Notes under the pieces: generated by a model
Database searches by the model: none
What the model was told of the DNA's origin: nothing
Seen by the model: the letters and a program-made list of their open reading frames with translations, nothing else
Part shown: positions 20,497 to 30,005 of the stretch, piece after piece
Position numbering within the stretch: the first letter of the stretch is position 1
How the letters are laid out: each line of letters begins with the position of its first letter
Assembly (NCBI RefSeq): GCF_026013615.1
Contig: NZ_JAPDPI010000016.1
Location: forward strand, 46,659 to 110,658
Source: Plebeiibacterium marinum
GTDB lineage: Bacteria > Bacteroidota > Bacteroidia > Bacteroidales > Marinilabiliaceae
Direction of reading: 5' to 3'
Length of the DNA stretch: 64,000 bases
Position numbers and translations under genes: made by a program

Positions 20497-21631
20497 AAAT
20501 AAAATATTTGTTTTAGTACTATTAGTTGTTTGGGGTGCAGATAATGTTATGGCACAAGAAGAGCTTGATTTCTCTGGTTTTGTGTCTGTTATGCCATCTA
20601 TGGTATATGTAAAAAGTCAGGATAAAACGAGTTTTGATTTTTTGGTGCATAACAGGATAAACTTGGGATACCAGATTAATGATAAGTTAAATTCAAAAAT
20701 ATCTTTCAGAAATAGGTTGTTCTGGGGCGAAACAGTTGAGTCAACGCCAATTTTTAAACATTTAATGACTAATGATCCAGGGTTTCTTGATTTGAGCTTT
20801 AATTGGGAGTCAAGGAGTAATTATTTGCTTAATACTAATATTGACAGACTATGGGTTGAATATGTAAGTGGTGATTTTCAGGCAAAGGTAGGAAGGCAGA
20901 GAGTGAATTGGAGCAAAACGATGATTTGGAATCCTAATGATATTTTTAATTCGTATTCGTATTTTGATTTTGATTATGTTGAGCGGCCTGGGATGGATGG
21001 GCTAAGGTTGCAGTATTTTACAGGAGTTAATTCAAATCTTGAAGCAGTGCTAAAAGTGAATAGGGATAATGATATTACAGCAGCTGCCCTATATCGGTCT
21101 ACGGTGCTGGGGTATGATGTGCAGTTGATTTCAGGTATAATTGAAAAGAGTGACTGGATTGTAGGTTGCGGTTGGGGAGGAGATATTTTGGGTGCTGGTT
21201 TCTATGGAGAAGCTTCCTATTTGATAGATAGGGAAGAGGATAGTAAAAACCAGTTGTTATTGGCTGTAGGAGCCAATTATATGTTGAAAAATTCGTTGCT
21301 TCTCTCAACAGAGTATTTTTATATGGAGAATAAGGGCGGATACAGTGGTGATTATACTTCTTTAGTCCACGCCCAAAGATCAATTAAAAACCTTAGTATC
21401 GACAAGCATTCTTATATGTTGTCGGTAAGTTGGCCTGTGAATCCGCTGTTAAATATATCTATGTCATATATGGGATTTGGATTTCCTGCCTTTGATAAAT
21501 TTTATTTGGGGCCTACTGTTGATTATTCGGTAAATGATAATTTAAGTTTTAGTGCAGTGTCTCAATATTTTTCGTTTGAAGGCGAAAATGAGTCGTTGGG
21601 TATTTATCTAAGGTTGAAGTGGTGTTTTTAA
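20480..21631 (+). CDS. Outer-membrane beta-barrel (porin-like) protein
   Basis: Signal peptide; alternating barrel pattern; 'VGRQRVNWSKTMIWNPNDIF'; C-terminal aromatic. Start moved inside the ORF to the MMKSVKNK Met. Confidence 0.75.
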   Translation: MMKSVKNKIFVLVLLVVWGADNVMAQEELDFSGFVSVMPSMVYVKSQDKTSFDFLVHNRINLGYQINDKLNSKISFRNRLFWGETVESTPIFKHLMTNDPGFLDLSFNWESRSNYLLNTNIDRLWVEYVSGDFQAKVGRQRVNWSKTMIWNPNDIFNSYSYFDFDYVERPGMDGLRLQYFTGVNSNLEAVLKVNRDNDITAAALYRSTVLGYDVQLISGIIEKSDWIVGCGWGGDILGAGFYGEASYLIDREEDSKNQLLLAVGANYMLKNSLLLSTEYFYMENKGGYSGDYTSLVHAQRSIKNLSIDKHSYMLSVSWPVNPLLNISMSYMGFGFPAFDKFYLGPTVDYSVNDNLSFSAVSQYFSFEGENESLGIYLRLKWCF

Positions 21632-21666
21632 CAATTTGGTCAGGTAATGGACTCAAAAATGTTAAC

Positions 21667-21707
21667 GTCACACCTTTGTCACAAGCCTGTCACGCTTTTG
21701 TCACGTT
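21667..21707 (+). promoter_or_regulatory. Four GTCAC direct repeats at 11-bp period (candidate response-regulator box)
   Basis: GTCAC at 21667, 21678, 21689 and 21700. Confidence 0.6.
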
Positions 21708-21737
21708 ATAAAATAGGAGAACTATTTTGTTGATCCA

Positions 21738-21745
21738 TATATTTG
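21738..21745 (+). promoter_or_regulatory. -7 element TATATTTG before the small membrane ORF
   Basis: Exact TAnnTTTG match 30 bp before the ATG; no good -33. Confidence 0.4.
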
Positions 21746-21775
21746 CTTCTATAACTAATAAAGCTCAATGTAATT

Positions 21776-22006
21776 ATGGATCCCTTAAAGATTAGCGTTA
21801 GATTTATCGTCTTTGTTATAATGGTTGTTATAGGCACTTTTATGGTAGAGTTTATGATTTCCTATTTATACAAATTATTGCTTACTTATTATTCATTGCC
21901 AAAAACAGAATTCAACCTGACATTTCTTTCGTTTTCAATAAGTTTCGTATTTTTTACTTTTTTGTCAATGGTTTCAGACTATTGGGGATTGTCAAAAGCG
22001 ATTTAA
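21776..22006 (+). CDS. Small (76 aa) two-TM membrane protein
   Basis: Two hydrophobic segments; preceded by a -7 box and the GTCAC array. Confidence 0.55.
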   Translation: MDPLKISVRFIVFVIMVVIGTFMVEFMISYLYKLLLTYYSLPKTEFNLTFLSFSISFVFFTFLSMVSDYWGLSKAI

Positions 22007-22178
22007 TTGTACACTTCGTCGGGATTGTATTTATTCGCTTAGGCGATAGCTCGTTTATATTCCGAACATATTTTGGTTTATTCAATTGGTAGTAAATCAG
22101 AAGGATATGGAGATGGGTGTGCGTTTGTGTACATAATTTGTTTGGGAGGTGGCAATTTGTAATGTGATATGACTTTAG

Positions 22179-22194
22179 TGTACGGTCACGTACA
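22179..22194. promoter_or_regulatory. Operator-like dyad TGTACG-GTCA-CGTACA
   Basis: Perfect 6-bp arms upstream of the MacB-like operon and a TATATTTG box at 22221-22228. Confidence 0.5.
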
Positions 22195-22335
22195 ATATTA
22201 TATCAAAAGTGGACACTTTTTATATTTGGCAAATAGGGTTAATGCAAACATATACAGGTGGTTGGGTGTTTTGGAATGGAGATTGATTAAAATGGCTTGT
22301 CAATAAACACATTATTAACTTTAAATCTTTGTCAG

Positions 22336-23052
22336 GTGAGTAAAAGTGTAATCAAGGTAAATGGTTTGCATAAATCTTATCGAACAGGAGCTAATTCTCT
22401 TCATGTACTCAAGGGTATAGATGTAGACATTAAAGAAGGCGAAATGGTTTCTATTATGGGTTCTTCCGGATCAGGAAAGTCAACCCTTTTAAATATTTTA
22501 GGTATTCTTGATAACTATGACCAGGGCGAATATCTGCTCAACGATATTTTGATTCGTCAAATGAACGAAAGAAAAGCTGCCCAGTTTAGAAACCAGTATA
22601 TTGGTTTTATTTTTCAGTCATTTAATCTTATTTCCTTTAAAAATGCAATGGAAAATGTTGCGTTGCCACTCTATTATCAAGGGGTGAGCAGAAAAAAGAG
22701 AAATATGATGGCCATGGAGTACCTTGACAGGCTTGGTTTAAAAGATTGGAGTGAGCATTTGCCAAGTGAACTGTCCGGTGGCCAGAAACAAAGAGTTGCC
22801 ATAGCCAGGTCGTTAATATCAAAACCAAAAATAATCCTGGCCGATGAGCCAACCGGAGCCCTTGATACGCAAACATCTTACGAAGTGATGGATATATTGC
22901 AAAGCGTTAACGATTCTGGCATTACTGTAATTATTGTAACCCATGAGAACGATATTGCTGAAAGGACACAGCGGATTATACGATTAAAAGACGGACTGAT
23001 TGAACCAAACCATATCAATTCAATGGCTCCGGCAACTGCAGTAGTTAATTAG
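22336..23052 (+). CDS. MacB-like ABC transporter ATP-binding protein
   Basis: '[15 protein letters not shown]', '[15 protein letters not shown]', '[11 protein letters not shown]'. GTG 22336 preferred; the ORF opens at TTG 22297. Confidence 0.92.
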   Translation: MSKSVIKVNGLHKSYRTGANSLHVLKGIDVDIKEGEMVSIMGSSGSGKSTLLNILGILDNYDQGEYLLNDILIRQMNERKAAQFRNQYIGFIFQSFNLISFKNAMENVALPLYYQGVSRKKRNMMAMEYLDRLGLKDWSEHLPSELSGGQKQRVAIARSLISKPKIILADEPTGALDTQTSYEVMDILQSVNDSGITVIIVTHENDIAERTQRIIRLKDGLIEPNHINSMAPATAVVN

Positions 23053-23076
23053 TAAACCATACACAATTATTACAGT

Positions 23077-24321
23077 ATGTTTGATTATTTACAAGAGATA
23101 ATATCTACGTTGCGACAGAATAAACTCAGGGCAATAATGACCGGATTTAGTGTTGCCTGGGGTATCTTTATGTTAATATTGCTTTTGGGGTCGGGTAAAG
23201 GCTTGCAAAACGGTATGGAAAATAACTTTAGTGGTACCTCTAAAAATGCACTTTGGATATGGAGTCGCAGAACCCAGGTTGCTTATGATGGATTGAAAGC
23301 TGGGCGAAGGATTCAGTTTACAGACCAGGATGTTGAAGAATTAAAAAGGAAATTCGGCGATGACTTTGATAATATTTCGGGTCGCTTTTTTATCAGGGGT
23401 GAAGCCCGGATAACTTATAAAAACGAGTTTGGCAGTTTTAGAACCGAGGGCATTATGCCCGAATTCAATAAAATCCAGATTGTGAATCAGGAAGAAGGGA
23501 GATATATCAATCAGCTCGATATTGATCAGCATCGTAAAGTAACCATTCTTTCTAATCCAATTAAGAAAGCCCTGTTTAAAGACGAAACAGATGTTATAGG
23601 AAAGTACATTAAAGTTAATGATGTGCCTTTTAAAGTAGTGGGGATATTTACAGACCCAGAGGACAAAGAACGTAAAAGAATATACCTGCCGCTTACCACG
23701 GCCCAAAAGGTGTTTAATGGAGTAAATAAGTTGGGAGAAGTGGCTATTGCCACAAGTGCTATTACGGTGGCTGAAAATAAGCGGATTGAAGAAGAAGTCA
23801 GGACGCTGCTGGCCCAAAGGCATAGAGTGTCTCCTGATGACAAGCAGGCGTTGGGAATATGGAATACTTTGGAGCATTTTAAACAAGCACAAGGTGTTTT
23901 TACCGGCATACGAATTTTTGTGTGGATAATTGGGATAATGACCATTATTGCAGGAATTGTAGGTGTTAGCAATATTATGATTATCCTGGTAAAGGAACGA
24001 ACAAAGGAGATTGGAATCAGAAAAGCAATTGGAGCTACACCGTTCTCTGTCATTCGTTTAGTTCTTTCAGAATCGGTTTTTATCACTGCATTTGCAGGCT
24101 TCTTTGGTTTGGTAGCAGGAATGGGACTTTTGTCGGTAGTTAGCATGGTGTTACAACAAGCAGGAGGAGGTGTGGAAAGAGCCTTCTGGAATCCATCTGC
24201 AGATTTATATGTTGCATTATGGGCCTTGTTGATATTGGTGGTGGCCGGACTGGTTGCTGGATATATTCCTGCCAGAAAAGCATCATCTATCCGACCCATT
24301 GAGGCTCTTCATGATGAATAA
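23077..24321 (+). CDS. MacB-like ABC transporter permease
   Basis: MacB_PCD/FtsX pattern 'IIAGIVGVSNIMIILVKERTKEIGIRKAIGA'. Confidence 0.93.
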   Translation: MFDYLQEIISTLRQNKLRAIMTGFSVAWGIFMLILLLGSGKGLQNGMENNFSGTSKNALWIWSRRTQVAYDGLKAGRRIQFTDQDVEELKRKFGDDFDNISGRFFIRGEARITYKNEFGSFRTEGIMPEFNKIQIVNQEEGRYINQLDIDQHRKVTILSNPIKKALFKDETDVIGKYIKVNDVPFKVVGIFTDPEDKERKRIYLPLTTAQKVFNGVNKLGEVAIATSAITVAENKRIEEEVRTLLAQRHRVSPDDKQALGIWNTLEHFKQAQGVFTGIRIFVWIIGIMTIIAGIVGVSNIMIILVKERTKEIGIRKAIGATPFSVIRLVLSESVFITAFAGFFGLVAGMGLLSVVSMVLQQAGGGVERAFWNPSADLYVALWALLILVVAGLVAGYIPARKASSIRPIEALHDE

Positions 24322-24345
24322 TTATTAACCTAAAAAAACAACAAC

Positions 24346-25626
24346 GTGTTTGATAGAGACAGGTGGCAGGAAATATTAAATGCCATAAAGAAAAATAAAT
24401 TACGAAGTGCATTAACTGCATTCGGGGTTTTTTGGGCCATATTTATGCTTGTTGTAATGATGGGTTCGGGAAATGGACTGAAGAATGGTATCACGGCAGG
24501 CATACAGGATTTTGCAACCAATAGCGGCTTTATGTGGTCCGAAACCACAACAAAGGCTTATGAAGGTTTTAAACGGGGCAGGCACTGGAATATCAATAAT
24601 AAGGATATTGAGGAGATAAAGGATGAGGTTGCTGGTCTGGAGGTGATTTCGCCACGTTTAAGTGGCTGGAATCTGCGCAATGGTGAAAATATTGTCAGAG
24701 GAAAGCGTTCTGCAGCTTTTAACGTTATGGGTGATTACCCTTCTTACCGGATGATTGATCCTTGCACAATGGTGTGGGGCAGGTATATTAACGATGAGGA
24801 TATCCGACTGAAAAGAAAGGTCTGCATCATTGGTGAAAAAGTGTATGAAGTGATGTTTGATAAAGATGAGGATCCTGTAGGAGAATATATTCGTGTAAAT
24901 GGGGTATATTTTATGGTTGTAGGCGTATTCCGTTCAAATAATCCAAATATCAATATCGGAAGTAACAAAAAGGAAACGGTATACATGCCTTTTACTTCAA
25001 TGCAGCAAACCTATAACTATGGTGATAATGTGCATTTTTTTGGAATTACGGCCAAAAAGGGAGCCAAGGTCAAAGATATCATGGAGGATGTAAAAGTAAT
25101 TCTTCAGGAAAACCATAAGCTTTCCCCGGATGATGAAGAGGCTGTAGGAAAAGTGGATATTGAAAATGAAATTAAAACCATGGGATATATATTCCTGGGC
25201 ATTGATATTTTAATCTGGGTTGTAGGATTAGGTACCTTGATTGCCGGAGCTGTAGGTGTCAGTAATATCATGCTGATTATAGTTAAAGAAAGAACAAAAG
25301 AAATAGGTATTCAACGAGCTATTGGGGCTCGTCCGAGGTTAGTTATCGGGCAAATTTTAAGTGAGTCGGTTTTTTTAACAACCATAGCTGGCTTTATTGG
25401 CCTGGCCTTCGGAACTTTTGTTTTATATATGGTCGACCTGGCTGTAGATGCGTCCAGAGCCATGGCCCCTCCTGATGAAGAGAGTTTCTTCTTAAATCCT
25501 GAAATTGGATTGCCTATAGCATTGGCATCATTAGCTATGCTTGTGTTTGTAGGTTTTGTTGCAGGACTTATTCCTGCATTGAAAGCCATTAGAATTAAAC
25601 CAATAGAAGCATTACGTCACGAATAA
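24346..25626 (+). CDS. MacB-like ABC transporter permease, second copy (GTG start)
   Basis: 'LIAGAVGVSNIMLIIVKERTKEIGIQRAIGA'; clear paralog of the preceding gene. Confidence 0.93.
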   Translation: MFDRDRWQEILNAIKKNKLRSALTAFGVFWAIFMLVVMMGSGNGLKNGITAGIQDFATNSGFMWSETTTKAYEGFKRGRHWNINNKDIEEIKDEVAGLEVISPRLSGWNLRNGENIVRGKRSAAFNVMGDYPSYRMIDPCTMVWGRYINDEDIRLKRKVCIIGEKVYEVMFDKDEDPVGEYIRVNGVYFMVVGVFRSNNPNINIGSNKKETVYMPFTSMQQTYNYGDNVHFFGITAKKGAKVKDIMEDVKVILQENHKLSPDDEEAVGKVDIENEIKTMGYIFLGIDILIWVVGLGTLIAGAVGVSNIMLIIVKERTKEIGIQRAIGARPRLVIGQILSESVFLTTIAGFIGLAFGTFVLYMVDLAVDASRAMAPPDEESFFLNPEIGLPIALASLAMLVFVGFVAGLIPALKAIRIKPIEALRHE

Positions 25627-25638
25627 ATACACAAAGAA

Positions 25639-26721
25639 ATGAAAAAGTTTTTGAAAATATTATTAGGAATAAGTACAGTAGTTTTGTTTGGTTGGGTAGT
25701 ATATTATTTGTACAACCAGTCAAAAAAAGATCCGGTTGTTTATGAAACTGCATCGGTGGAAATATCAGATATAGTAAAGAAAACTGTTGCAACAGGATCT
25801 GTGATTCCTCGAAAAGAGATTGAAATTAAACCACAGGAGTCTGGTATTATTACCGAAATTTATGTTGAAGCAGGGGATGAAGTAAAAAAAGGAGAGTTAA
25901 TTGCTAAAGTGCAGATAATACCTGAAATGGTTCAGGTTAATAATGCAGAGAGTCAGTTAAATAAGGCAAAAATCAGGTTTAAAAATGCCGAAATAGAATA
26001 CAAGCGCAAAAAAGATCTGTATGATGGTGGCGTTATAGCAGAATCAGAGTATTTGGATGAGGTAATGGCCTATGAAAATGCAAAGGAGGATATGAATGCA
26101 GCCGATAATAACTTGCAGTTGATTAAGGAGGGGGTTACCCGAAAAATGGGAGCTCAAACAAATACTATTATAAAGGCAACAATCGATGGGATGGTATTGG
26201 ATGTTCCGGTTGAGGTTGGTAACTCAGTAATTAAGAGTAATACATTTAATGATGGAACAACTGTAGCTATTTTAGCTGATATGGGAAATATGATTTTTAA
26301 AGGCAAGGTAGATGAAACAGAGGTTGGAAAAATTAAGGAAGGTATGGATCTGGAGCTTTCCATTGGTGCTATTGAGGAACAGAAATATAATGCTAAACTT
26401 GAGTTTATTGCTCCCAAAGGGGTAGAGGAAAATGGTGCCATACAATTTGAAATTAAGGCAGCGGTTAATCTTAAGGAAGGTCAGTTTATCCGTTCAGGGT
26501 ATAGTGCTACTGCAGATATCGTATTGGATAGACGGGACAGTGTTTATGTGATCAAAGAAAAGTTGATTACGTTTAGTAATGACTCGGCATTTGTTGATGT
26601 GGAAATTGCTGACCAGCAATTCGAAAAAAGGGAAATTGAAACAGGATTGTCTGATGGAATCCAGATTGAAGTGAAAGAAGGATTAAGTAAAGATGATAAA
26701 ATAAAAGTACCTAAGTCATAA
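25639..26721 (+). CDS. Periplasmic adaptor (membrane fusion) protein, MacA-like
   Basis: N-terminal anchor, 'IKPQESGIITEIYVEAGDEVKKGELIAKV', coiled-coil hairpin. Confidence 0.92.
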   Translation: MKKFLKILLGISTVVLFGWVVYYLYNQSKKDPVVYETASVEISDIVKKTVATGSVIPRKEIEIKPQESGIITEIYVEAGDEVKKGELIAKVQIIPEMVQVNNAESQLNKAKIRFKNAEIEYKRKKDLYDGGVIAESEYLDEVMAYENAKEDMNAADNNLQLIKEGVTRKMGAQTNTIIKATIDGMVLDVPVEVGNSVIKSNTFNDGTTVAILADMGNMIFKGKVDETEVGKIKEGMDLELSIGAIEEQKYNAKLEFIAPKGVEENGAIQFEIKAAVNLKEGQFIRSGYSATADIVLDRRDSVYVIKEKLITFSNDSAFVDVEIADQQFEKREIETGLSDGIQIEVKEGLSKDDKIKVPKS

Positions 26722-26770
26722 TTGCAGGAGTTTTTATTGATCCACAATTCAAAATGTAAAAAATAATCAA

Positions 26771-28108
26771 ATGATAAAGAATATAGCGGCAATATTACTG
26801 GTTTTTCTAACTACAGGAATGCAGGAGGGGTATGCTCAGGAGGTTTGGAGCCTTGAAAAGTGTATTCATCATGCTTTTGACAATAATATATCAATTAAGA
26901 GACAAGAGTTAAATACAAGTATCCAAAAAAGCGAGTTGCAACAGAGTAAGCTAAACCGACTCCCGAGCATGAGCGTAGAGAGTTCGTTGGGATATAGTTT
27001 TGGATATACCTGGATTCAGGAGTTAGGAACAAATGTAAATGTAGATATCCAAAGCATGAATATTGGTGTAGGGGCTTCGGTGAATGTTTTTAATGGCTTT
27101 AATCAAAACAATACCATTAAGCGAAATAATGCCAATTTATTAGCGGCCGTTTCTCAAACGGAAAAGTTGCGTAATGATATTGCACTGCAAATTACCGGAC
27201 ATTATTTGCAGATTTTATTTGACAAGGAATTACTTGCAGTGGCTCAGGAACAATATGATGTTACAATGCAACAGGTAGAAAGGACCAATAAATTAGTGGA
27301 GTCCGGAAGTCAGGCAAAAGGGAGCTATCTCGAAATCAGGTCGCAAGCCGCAAAAGAAGCCCTTAATGTTACTATGCAGCAAAATAGCTTGGCATTATCT
27401 CTTTTGAATCTTGCCCAGTTGCTGGACTTAGAGGACGTGGATGGTTTTGATGTTGTATTGCCCGAAATACCAGGGGTGGAAGCAATATCTTTAGATAGGC
27501 CGGGTAGTGTTTACAAGGCCGCAGTTGATATCATGCCGCAAATAAAGGGAGCAAACCATCTGTTGGAGAGTTCAAATTATGATGTGGAAATAGCAAAGAG
27601 TGGATATTATCCCAGTTTGAGTTTGAATGGAAGTTGGGGATCAAGGGCAAGCTGGTTTTTAGATGATCCGGAAGATGTCAACCGCTCTTTTAGTGACCAG
27701 ATTGAGTCGAACAAAAACTCCTACATTGGTGCAACTTTAAGGATTCCGGTTTTTAATAAGTTTCAAACGCGTAACAACGTAAAGAGTGCCAGGGTACGCG
27801 TTATGGATGCCCAATATTCACTGGAGCAACAAAAACTGGATTTAAGAAAAGAAATTCAACAGGCGTATGCCGATGCAATGGCGGCATATAATAAGTATCT
27901 TTCGAGTAATGAGGCTGTAGAGTCTTACAAAGAATCGTTTAGGTATACTGAGCAAAAGTTTAGTGTGGGTTTGGTGAATTCGGTTGATTATAATGTGGCA
28001 AAAACCGATTATATCAGGGCGCAGTCAGACCTGTTGCAATCAAAGTACGAGTATATTCTTAGGAATAAAATACTTGATTTTTATAAAGGAGTTCCAATAA
28101 AACTGTAA
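26771..28108 (+). CDS. TolC-family outer-membrane efflux protein
   Basis: Signal peptide; 'WSLEKCIHHAFDNNISIKRQELN'; two OEP repeats. Confidence 0.93.
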   Translation: MIKNIAAILLVFLTTGMQEGYAQEVWSLEKCIHHAFDNNISIKRQELNTSIQKSELQQSKLNRLPSMSVESSLGYSFGYTWIQELGTNVNVDIQSMNIGVGASVNVFNGFNQNNTIKRNNANLLAAVSQTEKLRNDIALQITGHYLQILFDKELLAVAQEQYDVTMQQVERTNKLVESGSQAKGSYLEIRSQAAKEALNVTMQQNSLALSLLNLAQLLDLEDVDGFDVVLPEIPGVEAISLDRPGSVYKAAVDIMPQIKGANHLLESSNYDVEIAKSGYYPSLSLNGSWGSRASWFLDDPEDVNRSFSDQIESNKNSYIGATLRIPVFNKFQTRNNVKSARVRVMDAQYSLEQQKLDLRKEIQQAYADAMAAYNKYLSSNEAVESYKESFRYTEQKFSVGLVNSVDYNVAKTDYIRAQSDLLQSKYEYILRNKILDFYKGVPIKL

Positions 28109-28133
28109 TAACTAATAAGTTAGTAATTGAGTT

Positions 28134-28167
28134 TCGGCTGTTTGTGAATAACAACAGCCGATTTTTA
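28134..28167 (+). terminator. Intrinsic terminator after the efflux operon
   Basis: TCGGCTGTT...AACAGCCGA then T-tract. Confidence 0.85.
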
Positions 28168-28408
28168 TTTGTTTTCTTTGAATTTTACGGAAATATGCAA
28201 AAATAAACACAGTCACCTGCACTTCTGAATTGGTTTTCACTAAAGTATAGCATTGTTTCTGTTTGAAACAGTATTATTTAATCACCACTATTTGGTGAAG
28301 GTTCGCTTATTATTACAAACAACAATTTAGCACTGCGAGCTTGTTTATAATCAATTTCAAATAGTGCCAATCCCATCATACCTTTATTATGAATTAAAAT
28401 TTAAGGTC

Positions 28409-29050
28409 ATGATTATTGTGCTTTATATATTGTTGAGAGTGTTTTATCCGGGTTCTTTATTCTTTGTAAGATATGAATCGTTGTTTAAAACACATAGTGA
28501 AGAGGAGTGGATTTGTGTAAAAGCTACAAAGGGAGTTACTCTTCATGAGCGTTGGGTAAGTGTAAACGACAGCCTGAGCGTAAGGGAACGAAAAGGTGAG
28601 TTTGTTGCAACTTGTAATATCACTAAGGTCCAAAACTTTCTTTCTTCTCACCTTACGGTAGATAAATGGATGAAGAATATAAGGGTGACGGAATTTAACA
28701 GAGGGGGAAGTTCATTGTTTCATTTTCTGATAGATTTGCCGTGGCCTTTCAATAATAGGGATTTTATAGGGAAATACAGTGTTTATAATCTTGATCAGAA
28801 CAATTCAATTATTAAGATTGAGAGTGTAGATTATGCAATGGATAAAGTTACGGGTGTAGTGCGTATGAAGAGTTACAGGGCTACCTGGGAATTAATAAAA
28901 ATTAATGATTCCAGGACAAAGATAGTATTTACTACTTTTTCGGAAGAACCCCCCATGTTTCCGCAATGGATTCAGGAACCTGTAATTAAAAAGGTATTTA
29001 TGGGGAATTTAGTCCGGTTAAAAGAATTGCTGTCAGGGAAAATCGGATGA
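28409..29050 (+). CDS. START/SRPBCC-like lipid-binding domain protein
   Basis: 'GVTLHERWVSVNDSLSVRERKGEF', 'DLPWPFNNRDFIGKYSV' typical of START domains. Start placed at MIIVLY. Confidence 0.7.
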   Translation: MIIVLYILLRVFYPGSLFFVRYESLFKTHSEEEWICVKATKGVTLHERWVSVNDSLSVRERKGEFVATCNITKVQNFLSSHLTVDKWMKNIRVTEFNRGGSSLFHFLIDLPWPFNNRDFIGKYSVYNLDQNNSIIKIESVDYAMDKVTGVVRMKSYRATWELIKINDSRTKIVFTTFSEEPPMFPQWIQEPVIKKVFMGNLVRLKELLSGKIG

Positions 29051-29131
29051 CTTTTGTTGGTTCTCTTGTTAGGAACTCTTACCTTTTAGGATGGTATAAG
29101 TGAATTGGTTGTGATTTTAAATATTCTGATT

Positions 29132-29968
29132 ATGAAACTCGCAATAATCACCGGAGGAACAAGTGGATTAGGATTGGCATATGCAAATTGTTTAGCCGGT
29201 AAAGGTTGGCACCTGTTAATTACAGGGAGAAATGAAACCAGGTTGCTGTCTGCCAAGGTATATTTGCAGAAAAAGTATAAAGTGCCGGTTTCTGCCCATA
29301 AAGTAGATTTTAATAACGAAAATGAATTTGGCTGCTTTATTGATCGTGTTAAAAAGTTAAAAAGGGTTGATATGCTGATAAATAATGCCGGTTTTGGTTG
29401 TAGAAACGGATTTGTTAAAGAGCAGTTTTCTACACATCAAAAAATGTTGCAGGTATACATTACAGCATATACACATTTGATTCATTCCATTGTGCCTAAA
29501 ATGACAGAACAAGGAGCGGGTAACATCATCAATGTTTCATCCTTGTCTGCTTTCTTGCCATCTCCGTTAAATTATTTTTATTGTGCATCCAAGGCGTTTC
29601 TAATTAGTTTTTCTGAGTGTTTGCATGTTGATTTAAAGGATAAGGGTGTGAAAATTCAGGTTCTTTGTCCGGGATTTATAAAAACTAACTTTCATAATAG
29701 GATTAAGAGAGGAAGTGTGTGTGATGGTTTGGTAGGCAGCTTGTTGTGGATGAGTGCGGATAAAGTAGCACGATTAAGTCTAAAGTCTTTAAAAAGTTCA
29801 GGAGTGGTCGTTATTCCGGGATTGGTAAATAAGTTTATATATTATTTGTCACGATGGATTCCACGAAAAGCATATTACTGGGCCGTGTATCGTAGTGCCC
29901 GGTATTTAGACAAACCAAATGAAACAATGCAGGTTGTAAAGGAGCAACGCAAAATGGTTTATGCCTAA
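29132..29968 (+). CDS. SDR-family NAD(P)-dependent oxidoreductase
   Basis: 'AIITGGTSGLGLAYA', 'NNAGFG', 'YCASKAF'. Confidence 0.92.
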   Translation: MKLAIITGGTSGLGLAYANCLAGKGWHLLITGRNETRLLSAKVYLQKKYKVPVSAHKVDFNNENEFGCFIDRVKKLKRVDMLINNAGFGCRNGFVKEQFSTHQKMLQVYITAYTHLIHSIVPKMTEQGAGNIINVSSLSAFLPSPLNYFYCASKAFLISFSECLHVDLKDKGVKIQVLCPGFIKTNFHNRIKRGSVCDGLVGSLLWMSADKVARLSLKSLKSSGVVVIPGLVNKFIYYLSRWIPRKAYYWAVYRSARYLDKPNETMQVVKEQRKMVYA

Positions 29969-30005
29969 TACTGCTATATCTGATTGAAACTATCAGGTGT
30001 TAAGT

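Noticed and set aside
23526-24299. 257-aa minus-strand ORF within the MacB-like permease
   Set aside because: Antisense shadow of a strongly recognised plus-strand gene; low-complexity composition, no domain.
28355-28380. Possible third copy of the hairpin repeat (ATAGTGCCAATCCCAT versus reverse complement of copy A)
   Set aside because: Only about 14 matching bases, lacking the ATGAAACGAG and GGCGAGTT ends.
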